Shown: piece after piece, positions 26,201 through 34,051 of the stretch
How the letters are laid out: each line of letters begins with the position of its first letter
How positions within the stretch are numbered: position 1 is the first letter of the stretch
Source: Algoriphagus pacificus
GTDB lineage: Bacteria; Bacteroidota; Bacteroidia; Cytophagales; Cyclobacteriaceae
Length of the DNA: 64,000 bases
Assembly: GCF_017254845.1 (NCBI RefSeq)
Contig: NZ_JAFKCU010000001.1
Coordinates: 1 to 64,000, forward strand
Direction: 5' to 3'
Program-made: the position numbers and the translations under genes
The notes under the pieces: model-generated
The model's input: the letters and a program-made list of their open reading frames with translations, nothing else
Databases searched by the model: none
Told to the model about the DNA's origin: nothing

Positions 26201-26423
26201 CTGAAGTGATTTTCTTTAATTCAGAAAGTCTGGAAAATGTCCCTTCCAAAGGAGAGGTGGCCAACTTCTCTACTATCTCAGGGGAGGAATTTCTAACCGA
26301 ATAGTTGATGGTTAATTCAGGTGCCTGTTCCACTGGATTCAAATCCACAGAGAGTAATGGAACCACAGCAAAACCCATGATACTCAGCAAAACAAAAACG
26401 ATCAGGATCCTAAAAGGGGTCAT
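23232..26423 (-). CDS. RND family efflux permease, second of two
   Basis: A 1063-residue inner membrane transporter of the AcrB/HAE type: 12 predicted membrane segments, two large periplasmic loops, and opening MTPFRILIVFVLLSIMGFAV. TM4 carries GLIVDNAIIMIDH. In TM10, where AcrB has its proton-relay lysine, this protein reads GLAVNAGIFIIND with no basic residue. It overlaps the first permease by four bases (ATGA). The long basic C-terminal tail (KRKWFSFRRRKRE) is unusual. It probably assembles with the first permease and the adaptor; the substrate is unknown. Confidence 0.88.
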   Translation of the reverse strand: MTPFRILIVFVLLSIMGFAVVPLLSVDLNPVEQAPELTINYSVRNSSPEIVEKLATSPLEGTFSRLSELKKITSVSNTGSGRITLKFDKKADMEMKRFEVASMIRQVFPQLDQQVSYPSVSQGGGQRTENKSPILTYSVNGPFASFEIKKITEDILKPAVTQFEEVEEVLVRGANDLQLFVTYDIKKLQAYGMSRAQLNGSIAQAFGRSYPGSLLNSKGETLFIQVDRSLSDMDQLENLRILQVNGQDVRLRDVAKLTIEEGEPTQYYRINGNNSVTISILNRDGVNKVLLAKSLKASIEEASKLLPQGFDVRLERDDTEYLEKELDKIYKRSGLSILILILFIFLINRNLKYLSILFLGIIANLSLCAMVIYFLEVNIHLYSLAGLTISFGLIVDNAIIMIDHLHKHKNRKVFLALLAASLTTIAALMIVFFLPEEDRKNLTEFSIVVSVMLGISLLIALFFTPAFYQILFGESVKKGRRLTVPKLRKRVKYLRNYERGIAWTASHRKAFIVLLILLFGTPIFFLPAKWDEHEWYNKTIGNTFYQEEVRPYVDKALGGALRMFVRGTYEKSSYREPEQTRLYVNARLPFGNTLEQMDFIMREFEKYLAGVQGIDKYVTSVYSGQSANITITFDEAYENGALPYQLKGKLSVKSTDWSGANWTIHGVGQGFYAGPGGEGYSSYRVEMRGYNFDELERQSNILAEKLLAHKRIQEVNNNERNYGEQKTEEFVLRLDQNQLALGNMNQNTLISYLADISKPTGTSNYLSLEDKDYGLVIKEVNSSDFNRFDLDNKSLIGGENKIFKVSDFGTVVKEATTNALNKEDRQYIRILSFEYMGSNKFGTEYLDEVLDEMKQIMPIGYEAKKSSYYYSFDKAKRQYSLLGFLIIGIFLICSVLFENLKQPIYIIVIIPISFIGLFLIFSLFDFYFDQGGYAAFVMLGGLAVNAGIFIINDLNNRGQGLYNRNVLKSVAGKAIPILLTVMSTCFGLIPFIMEGQNEIFWFSLAIGTIGGLVFSMLGVFWVLPVLLWKKAPKEKKNQVKVAKHKRKWFSFRRRKRELGLENG

Positions 26424-29400
26424 GCGTTTGCTTCTTTAAGTTTTTTCTTTGGCACAAAAAACCAATACGCCAAAGGAACAAAATACAAGGCTGTAATCGT
26501 ACCGATGGTCAAACCACCAATCACCGCAAATACCAAAGGTCGCTGCAAATCAGCACCCAAACCACTACTGAATACGATTGGGATCAAAGCTAAAATAGTG
26601 GTGATCGAAGTCATCAAAATAGGTTTCAATCGAATCTGACCAGCTTCATGCAATGCTCTTTCCAGTCCCTCCATAGGAGAGATCAATTCAATATCTGCAT
26701 ACTTATCACGAAGGCGATTGATAGTGTCAATTTTCAAAATCGCATCATTCACCATAATTCCCAGCATCACGACCAAGCCGATTGCAGACATGACATTTAG
26801 TGAGGCACCAAATAGCCAAAGCACCAAAAATGCTCCTCCAATCCCCAATGGTAAGGTAAAGACAACGATCAAGGGCTGGATAAAGCTTTCAAACTGGGCT
26901 GCCAAAATGAAATAAAGCAACAGCACAGAGATTGCCAAAATCCCAATCAATTGGATGAGGTTCTCACGGTCTTTAAAATATTGACCTGTCATTTCAATGC
27001 CTAAATCTTTTCCATTAGCCCATTGAAACAAATCAGATTTCAGTGCATCCGGGTTTTCATCCAGAATATATGCCGATTGGTAAATCCCTCCTCGATCGGC
27101 AGTTATATACTTGTAATGATCTTCGTATTCGTAATCAACAAATTCCTTAAGCTCATAGGAAGCACTGTCAGAGGCAGAGACCGCAGTAGATCTCAATAGG
27201 TTTTCAAATCTTGTACCCGGTTCCTTTAATCGGATGGGAGTCACTTCTCCAAATCGCTTGATATCTGTGATTGTAAAGGTCCCAAACAGCTTAGAAATCT
27301 GATCCTGAACTTCCGTGACTGGAATTTCATAAGTAGCCAGTTTGTCTCCTTTCAGCGTAAATACTACCGAAGATTCCTTTTGTAGGCCAGGCCCTCTTTC
27401 CCAGTTTTGAGCAGGAAACTGACTTAGCCAAGGATCCATTTTTTCCTCAGAAACAGGTTCTTTGGAGGACAGATCTTTCCATCTCACCTCATAATAAGGC
27501 AAATTGGAACTGAATAATTGATCAAAAGCATTAGGGGCATCGCCGAGTGTAAAAGACGCCTGAGGGTAATTTGACTTTAAATATTCACTGAGCAGAACCA
27601 ATTGCTCCTCCTTGGTTTCCTGACTCTCAAAAAGCAAATAGAGAAAAGCCTGCTGGATTGAATTTTCCCCATCGAAAAGCAAAAACTGTCTTACCCCAAC
27701 TTCAGACTCTGCCTGCTGATAAGTACCATTCAGCATTTTCAGAATACCCTGAACTCTCCCTTTGTTTTCAATTGCTCCAATTGGTTCATTCCATTCTATT
27801 TCCAGCGTAGCATCTAACTTTTCAATTTCCGGAAGTCCTTCTGTTTTCAGAAAAAAACTAATCCCCAATCCCAAGGGAATCAATAAAGTGAAAATTAATA
27901 AAGCTGTTTTCCTTCCAGAAGAAATGCTTGAATAGCCCTTTTCATAAAGCGATAAAACTCTTTTGAAAAATGGTCCTTCTTCTTTGTCGGTGATTTTTTT
28001 GCTTTTACCGAAAAGTAAAAGGTAAAGCATCGGCAATAAGATAAATGCTACTCCCAAAGAAACTGATAAGATCGCTGCCACAGCTACAGCCTGGTCAAAG
28101 AACAAAGCTCCTGATATCCCACTTAAGAAAACCAGAGGAACGAATACCGCAAGCGTAGTCATGACAGAACTAATCAAAGCTCCCATGACTTCATTGACAC
28201 CCTCCACACAGGCTTCAAAAAGTGGCAATCCTTCGTCTCTTTTTCTTGTAATATTATCCAACACGATGATCGCGTTGTCAATCAACATACCGATTCCCAA
28301 AGCCAAACCAGAAAGAGAAATGATGTTGATGGAAAGGTCGAAGAAATAGAAAATCAAAAAGCTGATCACCAAAGAAGATGGTAAACTTACCCCGATAATC
28401 AGAGGCAAGCGATAATCTTTCATGAAAAGGAACAGTACTGCAAATGCGAAAATCCCTCCAAAAAGCAAACTGGTTTCCAGATTGGAAATAGCGGCGTTCA
28501 ATAAATTGGATTGATCCTGAGTCAGGTCAAATTCCACTTGCGGATAATCCACGCGGAAGAGTTCCAAAGATTCCTTCAGCTCAGGCATCAGTTCGTTCAT
28601 CTTAGCAGATGCCTGCTTATGAACTGTAATTACCAGTCCCTCCTGCTCTCCATAGAGGTGATAGCCCAGCATTTCTTTGGTCTCATAGGTGACGTCGGCA
28701 AGTTTTTCTAAAGGAATAATTGCGCCGGAACCCGCTCGGATCGGAAGTTTTTTGATATCATCAGGCGTATCCACTCTTGAAGCCAATCTTAGATAATATC
28801 TGAATTGACCGTCTTTTACAGAAATCCCCGGAAGGTCACGATTACTGTTTTGGATGGTGCTAATGATATTTTGCTGAGACATTCCCAAAGCTGCCAAAGC
28901 TTGATTATTTGGAGATACGGTGATGATCCGTTCTTTTTTACCATTGATATCTACCAATGAAACACCGGGCAATTGTTCAATCCGCTTTTTCAGCACATTT
29001 TCAGCCAATTGGCTTACCTCCACTTCATCAATTCCTTCTTTTGGCACCACCTGAACCCTCGCAACCGGAATATCAGATGTATTGATCCTGATCACCTCAG
29101 GCCTTCCCAGTTCCTCAGGAAGTGAATTTGTCAAGCGATCTATTTTTTCATTGACATCGATGTATGCCAATTCCATTCGAGTGCTGAAATCAAAAGTAAG
29201 TCGGATGGTACCTACCTCAGAACCTGCTTTGGAATCCATTTCTTCCAACCCATTTAAGGTAATAAAACCTTCACGGATAGGGCTCAGAACATTTTGCTCA
29301 ATGGCTTCAGGGGAGGCATTCGGATAATTTACCTTGACCACAATCTGTGGCACGTCTATCGGAGGTAGAAGGGAAATGGGCAGAGAGCTGAGGACAATGA

Positions 29401-29470
29401 CCGAAAACACGATCAATGCCATAAAAGTCATGAATACCGCTATCGGCCTGGCTAATAAAAATCGAACCAT
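26420..29470 (-). CDS. RND family efflux permease, first of two
   Basis: A 1016-residue proton-driven efflux pump of the AcrB/HAE superfamily. It has 12 predicted membrane segments, the TM4 motif LGIGMLIDNAIIVLDNI and the TM10 motif LGIMVNDAILKID. The start is MVRFLLARPIAVFMTFMALI. It lies three bases after the adaptor gene and is translationally coupled to the second permease, so the three genes form one operon. The order adaptor, permease, permease resembles MdtABC, where two different permeases build one trimer. No TolC-type channel gene is adjacent. Confidence 0.92.
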   Translation of the reverse strand: MVRFLLARPIAVFMTFMALIVFSVIVLSSLPISLLPPIDVPQIVVKVNYPNASPEAIEQNVLSPIREGFITLNGLEEMDSKAGSEVGTIRLTFDFSTRMELAYIDVNEKIDRLTNSLPEELGRPEVIRINTSDIPVARVQVVPKEGIDEVEVSQLAENVLKKRIEQLPGVSLVDINGKKERIITVSPNNQALAALGMSQQNIISTIQNSNRDLPGISVKDGQFRYYLRLASRVDTPDDIKKLPIRAGSGAIIPLEKLADVTYETKEMLGYHLYGEQEGLVITVHKQASAKMNELMPELKESLELFRVDYPQVEFDLTQDQSNLLNAAISNLETSLLFGGIFAFAVLFLFMKDYRLPLIIGVSLPSSLVISFLIFYFFDLSINIISLSGLALGIGMLIDNAIIVLDNITRKRDEGLPLFEACVEGVNEVMGALISSVMTTLAVFVPLVFLSGISGALFFDQAVAVAAILSVSLGVAFILLPMLYLLLFGKSKKITDKEEGPFFKRVLSLYEKGYSSISSGRKTALLIFTLLIPLGLGISFFLKTEGLPEIEKLDATLEIEWNEPIGAIENKGRVQGILKMLNGTYQQAESEVGVRQFLLFDGENSIQQAFLYLLFESQETKEEQLVLLSEYLKSNYPQASFTLGDAPNAFDQLFSSNLPYYEVRWKDLSSKEPVSEEKMDPWLSQFPAQNWERGPGLQKESSVVFTLKGDKLATYEIPVTEVQDQISKLFGTFTITDIKRFGEVTPIRLKEPGTRFENLLRSTAVSASDSASYELKEFVDYEYEDHYKYITADRGGIYQSAYILDENPDALKSDLFQWANGKDLGIEMTGQYFKDRENLIQLIGILAISVLLLYFILAAQFESFIQPLIVVFTLPLGIGGAFLVLWLFGASLNVMSAIGLVVMLGIMVNDAILKIDTINRLRDKYADIELISPMEGLERALHEAGQIRLKPILMTSITTILALIPIVFSSGLGADLQRPLVFAVIGGLTIGTITALYFVPLAYWFFVPKKKLKEANA

Positions 29471-29473
29471 AGC

Positions 29474-30544
29474 CTATTCTTTTACAACTTGTACAGGAGC
29501 CTGATGAGCCAGCTGTAGGTTATTGGAAGTAATCACGGTACTATTTGGTTCAATACCTTCAAGGATTTCTACCTCTTCCCCATTATCCTTTCCAACCTCT
29601 ACGTAATTCCATTTTGACTCATTGTTTTCAATGGAGAATACAACCGCTCTACCTGATCTGTACACCAAAGCATCCTTTGGCACGACTAAACTGTTACTTT
29701 GAGGTGCACGGATAATTGCACGGGCATTCATACCAGGAAGTAAATTTCTATCTGAATTAATGGCAATAGACACCTGAACCAATCCGTTTTCATCTACTTT
29801 AGGATTGATACCGATTACTCTTCCTGTGATGGCATTTTGAGCATTTGAAACTGCGTACACTTCTGCTTTTTGATTGGAAGAGATCATTGCAATATCCGAT
29901 TCCAGAACATTTACTTTAAGTACCAACTGGTTTGTCCCGATGATTTCACAAAGCTCCTGACTAGCCCCTACCAAACTCCCTTCCTTGTATTTCAAGTCAG
30001 CAATTTTTCCGGAAATAGGAGCTTTCACTTCGCATCTTTCCAAATTCAATTTGGCTTCTTGAAGCTCCACTTCTGCCAAGAATAATCCGCTTTTAGCTTT
30101 CAGCTGCTCGTCAATGATATTTTTCCTTTCCTGATCGGAGGATTCAAAAATTGTTTCATATCCCATTTTCATAGATTCGTATTCAGCATTTGCATTTCGA
30201 ATAGAAATCTGAGCTTTGTCTAATCTAAACTGGGCTTCTGTAGGATCGAGTCTAGCCAGAATATCTCCTTTATTCACATACTGACCTTCTTTGATATTCA
30301 GCTCCTCTAGAAAACCCGCTTGTTGGATAACAGCTGTTACTTGGCTGGATGCTTCGAGCTTACCGGTTGCATTGATGAGATAATCGAAGCTTTTTACTTC
30401 AGCCATGGCTACATGGACTTCTGTTGCAGCTACTTCATTTCGAAAAGATTCGGTTGGAGCTTCTTCGACTTTTTCTTCGTCGCTTTTACAAGAAAAAAAT
30501 GTGAGAGCTAAAAAACCAAGGAGAGTAAATCTGGACTTTATCAT
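29474..30544 (-). CDS. RND efflux periplasmic adaptor (membrane fusion protein)
   Basis: A 356-residue lipoprotein adaptor linking inner membrane pump and outer membrane channel. The signal MIKSRFTLLGFLALTFFSC gives a lipobox cysteine at residue 19. A lipoyl half-motif (LEASSQVTAVIQQAGFLEEL) and a helical hairpin around residues 95-160 are followed by the second half-motif (CEVKAPISGKIADLKYKEGS) and beta-barrel and membrane-proximal domains. It is the first gene of the operon. A clear consensus promoter was not found upstream. Confidence 0.92.
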   Translation of the reverse strand: MIKSRFTLLGFLALTFFSCKSDEEKVEEAPTESFRNEVAATEVHVAMAEVKSFDYLINATGKLEASSQVTAVIQQAGFLEELNIKEGQYVNKGDILARLDPTEAQFRLDKAQISIRNANAEYESMKMGYETIFESSDQERKNIIDEQLKAKSGLFLAEVELQEAKLNLERCEVKAPISGKIADLKYKEGSLVGASQELCEIIGTNQLVLKVNVLESDIAMISSNQKAEVYAVSNAQNAITGRVIGINPKVDENGLVQVSIAINSDRNLLPGMNARAIIRAPQSNSLVVPKDALVYRSGRAVVFSIENNESKWNYVEVGKDNGEEVEILEGIEPNSTVITSNNLQLAHQAPVQVVKE

Positions 30545-30602
30545 CGAGTTAAATAATTTAGATTTAATAAACTAAGAAATTATTCAAACTCAAAAGAAAA
30601 AA

Positions 30603-31121
30603 TTATAAAGGGCTGTTAATAAATGTCAATTTCGGCATTAAGTACCAATTTGGCAGAGGTTTATATAAGTTGATTGCTTTTGCTACGGGTCGCAAGCGCA
30701 TAGTTGGCGGCGGATCTTCTCCAAAATAAGTGATCAATTCTTCAATTACTTCTGGTTCCATCACCTCCAACCTTACGACGGAAATCCCATCGTGGATCAT
30801 ATCCAATTTGGTGGCAGCACCACGGGACAAATCAATGATCCTTTTGGAGTACCGAGGTAGTCGGTCATTAATTTTGACAAAAATCGAAGCCCCAGTATCC
30901 ACCCGAGTTACTTTCAGGATTGTGCCAAAAGGAAGCGTCTTATGCGCTGCAGTCAAACTGTCCATATGAAAGATCTCTCCATTGGAAGTTTTGCGAAGAT
31001 GAAACCTTTTTCCATAAAAACTGGCTACTCCCTCCTGAATCAATAAGGAATCACTTGCTGTTTTAGCTTCAGCTAATGTGATTGTCAAAAAACCCAAGAA
31101 AAGGAAAATCCACTTTCGCAT
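30603..31121 (-). CDS. RlpA-like double-psi beta-barrel protein
   Basis: A 172-residue exported protein with signal peptide MRKWIFLFLGFLTITLAEA. The double-psi barrel is visible from GVASFYGKRFHLRKTSNGE to FVKINDRLPRYSKRIIDLSR, the conserved RlpA core. Some RlpA proteins are lytic transglycosylases acting on peptide-free glycan at the septum; the C-terminal SPOR domain of E. coli RlpA is absent here. The N-terminal aspartate in NDRLP, equivalent to the catalytic region, is retained. The enzymatic activity is inferred. Confidence 0.85.
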   Translation of the reverse strand: MRKWIFLFLGFLTITLAEAKTASDSLLIQEGVASFYGKRFHLRKTSNGEIFHMDSLTAAHKTLPFGTILKVTRVDTGASIFVKINDRLPRYSKRIIDLSRGAATKLDMIHDGISVVRLEVMEPEVIEELITYFGEDPPPTMRLRPVAKAINLYKPLPNWYLMPKLTFINSPL

Positions 31122-31162
31122 GTACTAAAATACTTTTTGCCTGCTTAGTCAATAAAAATGCC

Positions 31163-31196
31163 AATTGATGTCTATTGTTTCAAATGGCTTACAAAG
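31163..31196. repeat. Imperfect repeat, copy A (beside DUF4221-like gene)
   Basis: AATTGATGTCTATTGTTTCAAATGGCTTAC resembles a second copy at about 32743-32776 (ATTTATGTCAATTGTATCAAATGGCTTGC) in the same orientation. The two copies bracket the DUF4221-like gene. Confidence 0.5.
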
Positions 31197-31418
31197 AGAC
31201 AATGGATTCGAAAATTTAATTTTAAGATTTAACAGATCACATTCTAATCAGATCTTGACATTAGCCAAATTAACTATTTAGAACTTTTTATTTCTTTGAA
31301 TTTTTGGCTAGAAATCTATTTGATTACCAATAAACCACTTCCGAATTCTTAAATGGTTCATTGTGGCTCTTTAATAAATATGTCTTTCCTTTCAAGGAAA
31401 ATCTCAAAAAGTAAATAT

Positions 31419-32558
31419 TTATTGATTTATTAATTTCAATCTGTAAAATTTAAAAAGGTCTTCGGCAGGTTGATTTTTAGCTCTGATGATTATTTCATCC
31501 CCAACTACTAAATGAAACTTATCTAAATCATCAGTGAACTCATTTAGAGGTATTTCCTTCAATTTTTCAAAACTTGTATCATAAACTTCCAAATAGAATA
31601 TCGATTCTTCAACTGCTTGCTTGGGGCCTCGAACTATCCTCACATAATTTCTTTTCCCTAAAGCATATAATGGTCCATAAAGCACATCATTACTCCATAA
31701 AGAGCCAATGTCATTAGCCTCTTCTCTTGAACCTAGACCACTAACTTTTAAGGGTAATTTCTTTTGGTTTGGATAGTGAAAAGTTTCATACTCATATTCA
31801 GAAAAATCATTGGTTAGGATGTTTCCTACCTGAATCAAATTTGTAAAAGGATAGGACACAATAATCCTATTTGGGAAGTCCATTAATATATTCGGAGTAT
31901 TCGGTCGGTATACTTTAGCCCCTCCAGCTGAATACGATACGGTATGATCTTCCAATAGCTGTTGTTTAAAAGGGACATTCACTTTTTCAAGGCTAAAATC
32001 AGAATGATCCAATTTAAAAAAACTAACCTCCTCATTTATGAAGTTTTTCGCCAGGAAATAGCTACTATTATCCAAATCCGAAAAATGATTTGCGTAATTA
32101 TTGAAGGAAAAATCTTGAATGATTTGATGGGTATTTTCATTCCCAAACAAAGGGTCGTTTAAGAGATTTACACGTTTTAATTCAGAAGGATTCTGGATAT
32201 AAACATCATTCTGACTGTAAAAAACAAAGCCATCCGCACTTGAATCAAACCAAAAGAAATTATCAACGCCATAAGGTCCTTCCTTTTGGATGCTCTTTCC
32301 CATTTTAGCATAACTAAGATCCTCTTGAAAAAATAAAGTATCAATTCTGTCATAATAATTATTGAAAACCAACACCCCATTTTTAAGAGGAATCCCTGTC
32401 ATCTTATAGGCCTTCATCAAATCAGAAGATAGTCCTGTATCACCGAGATCTAACTCTTCCGGACCTTCGAAGGAAATATTGATTTCCTGCTCAGAGAATT
32501 TCTCACTTGAGCAGGAGAATAAACATACAATCAGGAAAGGAATAAATTCTCTCACCAT
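31419..32558 (-). CDS. DUF4221-like lipoprotein
   Basis: A 379-residue lipoprotein; MVREFIPFLIVCLFSC places the lipobox cysteine at about residue 16. The rest is beta-rich with features of DUF4221 proteins, such as GVLVFNNYYDRIDTLFF followed by QKEGPYGVDNFFW, and probably forms a propeller. The function is unknown. Near-matching repeats flank the gene on both sides, so it may have moved as a unit. It resembles the lipoprotein at 21927-23114 in type, though I could not confirm homology. Confidence 0.6.
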   Translation of the reverse strand: MVREFIPFLIVCLFSCSSEKFSEQEINISFEGPEELDLGDTGLSSDLMKAYKMTGIPLKNGVLVFNNYYDRIDTLFFQEDLSYAKMGKSIQKEGPYGVDNFFWFDSSADGFVFYSQNDVYIQNPSELKRVNLLNDPLFGNENTHQIIQDFSFNNYANHFSDLDNSSYFLAKNFINEEVSFFKLDHSDFSLEKVNVPFKQQLLEDHTVSYSAGGAKVYRPNTPNILMDFPNRIIVSYPFTNLIQVGNILTNDFSEYEYETFHYPNQKKLPLKVSGLGSREEANDIGSLWSNDVLYGPLYALGKRNYVRIVRGPKQAVEESIFYLEVYDTSFEKLKEIPLNEFTDDLDKFHLVVGDEIIIRAKNQPAEDLFKFYRLKLINQ

Positions 32559-32742
32559 TTGATAAAACTAGAACTTGATTAGTTTGAATTTACAATAATT
32601 AGCTTGTCTTTATCTACTTAGAGACAACCAAGGGCTACAGAATTTTTAGCACAGCAGTTCTTGATTGCATGATCTTTAAATAGCCTTGTGATTTTACCTT
32701 GCTTCAGTGTTTCTAATAAACGACAATTTTAAATCAGAAAGT

Positions 32743-32776
32743 CAATTTATGTCAATTGTATCAAATGGCTTGCAGT
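32743..32776. repeat. Imperfect repeat, copy B (beside DUF4221-like gene)
   Basis: The second copy of the repeat described at 31163-31196, with TTTATGTCAATTGTATCAAA and then TGGCTTGC. It lies in the intergenic region upstream of sbcD. Identity between the copies is about 80 percent by eye. Confidence 0.5.
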
Positions 32777-32821
32777 AAGGCTATCACTGAGGTAACTTAG
32801 TTATTCATTTTTAGAAACGAT

Positions 32822-34051
32822 ATGATCAAAATCTTACATACAGCCGATTGGCATTTGGGAAAAAGACTTCAGGAATTTTCTAGAATCGAGGAGCAGAAAC
32901 TCGTTTTGGAAGAAATCATCCAGATTGCAGATCAGGAAGATGTAGACTTAGTGCTATTGGCTGGTGATATTTTCGACACTTTTAATCCAAACCATGAAGC
33001 AGTCGAGCTTCTCTATAAAACGCTACGAAAGCTATCCAAAAACGGTGAGCGACCTGTTGTAGCGATTTCAGGGAATCATGACAGTACCCAATTTGTAGAA
33101 GCTCCGGATCCTTTGGCCAGAGAACTGGGAATTATTTTTTATAGCAGATATGACAGCGTCATCCCAACTGGGAAATTGGATTCCGGGATAGAAATCACTC
33201 AAGCAAGTTCTGGTTTTATTGAATTAAAACTTCCAAAATTCGACTTCCCGATCAGGATAATCTTGGCTCCCTATGCCAATGAGACACTTCTGAAAACTAA
33301 TCTGGGCGAAGGAGATAGAGAGGCCGAATTCCGTCAAATTTTGCAGGAAAAGTGGAAAGATTTAGCTGATTCCTATTGCGATTCAACTGGGGTTAATCTC
33401 TTTATGGGGCATTTCTTTTTTATGAAAGAAGGGGAAAAGCAAGTAACAGAACCTGAATCAGAAAGATCAATCCTTCATGTGGGTGGTACTCAGGCATTAT
33501 TTACAAAAAACATCCCGCCTCAGATCCAATATGCTGCTTTGGGTCATTTACATCGCTATCATGCTGTTGGCAAAGAACCCATGCCAGTGGTCTATTCCAG
33601 TTCACCTCTGGCCTATTCATTTAGCGAGGCAGATCAAGAAAAGAAAGTAGTGATAGTGGAAGCCGCGCCGAATCAGGAAGTCACTTATAAAGCTATTGGG
33701 TTGAAGCAAGGAAGACCCTTATACAGGGTAACCTTTGAGAACCTAACCGATACAATTTCTTGGTTGGAGGCAAACCCCTATTGTTTTGTAGAAATCACCT
33801 TTGTCACGGAGCATTCTATTGATGCAGCTACCAGAAAAGCAATTATGAAAGCACACGACGGTATCGTCAACCTGATTCCTCAAATCAAAAATCCTGCTGG
33901 CTCGGAAAGCTTAAGTTTGAAAGTGGAAGATCTTGGAAAAGACATGAACACCTTATTTCGTCTCTTTTACAAAAGCGAAAAAGGCCAGGAACCCAATGAA
34001 GAATTGATGGAGATTTTTAGAGAAGTGCACAGTCAAACAAATGAAGCATGA
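32822..34051 (+). CDS. sbcD: Exonuclease SbcCD subunit D
   Basis: The Mre11-like nuclease of the SbcCD complex, which opens hairpins and cleaves protein-blocked DNA ends. The manganese-binding phosphoesterase motifs are visible: HTADWHLGKRL (Asp9, His11), LLAGDIFDTF, ISGNHDS, GHFFF and ALGHLHRYH. At 409 residues it has the usual length including the capping C-terminal domain. The start of sbcC overlaps its stop by four bases (ATGA), which keeps subunits in balance. Confidence 0.95.
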   Translation: MIKILHTADWHLGKRLQEFSRIEEQKLVLEEIIQIADQEDVDLVLLAGDIFDTFNPNHEAVELLYKTLRKLSKNGERPVVAISGNHDSTQFVEAPDPLARELGIIFYSRYDSVIPTGKLDSGIEITQASSGFIELKLPKFDFPIRIILAPYANETLLKTNLGEGDREAEFRQILQEKWKDLADSYCDSTGVNLFMGHFFFMKEGEKQVTEPESERSILHVGGTQALFTKNIPPQIQYAALGHLHRYHAVGKEPMPVVYSSSPLAYSFSEADQEKKVVIVEAAPNQEVTYKAIGLKQGRPLYRVTFENLTDTISWLEANPYCFVEITFVTEHSIDAATRKAIMKAHDGIVNLIPQIKNPAGSESLSLKVEDLGKDMNTLFRLFYKSEKGQEPNEELMEIFREVHSQTNEA

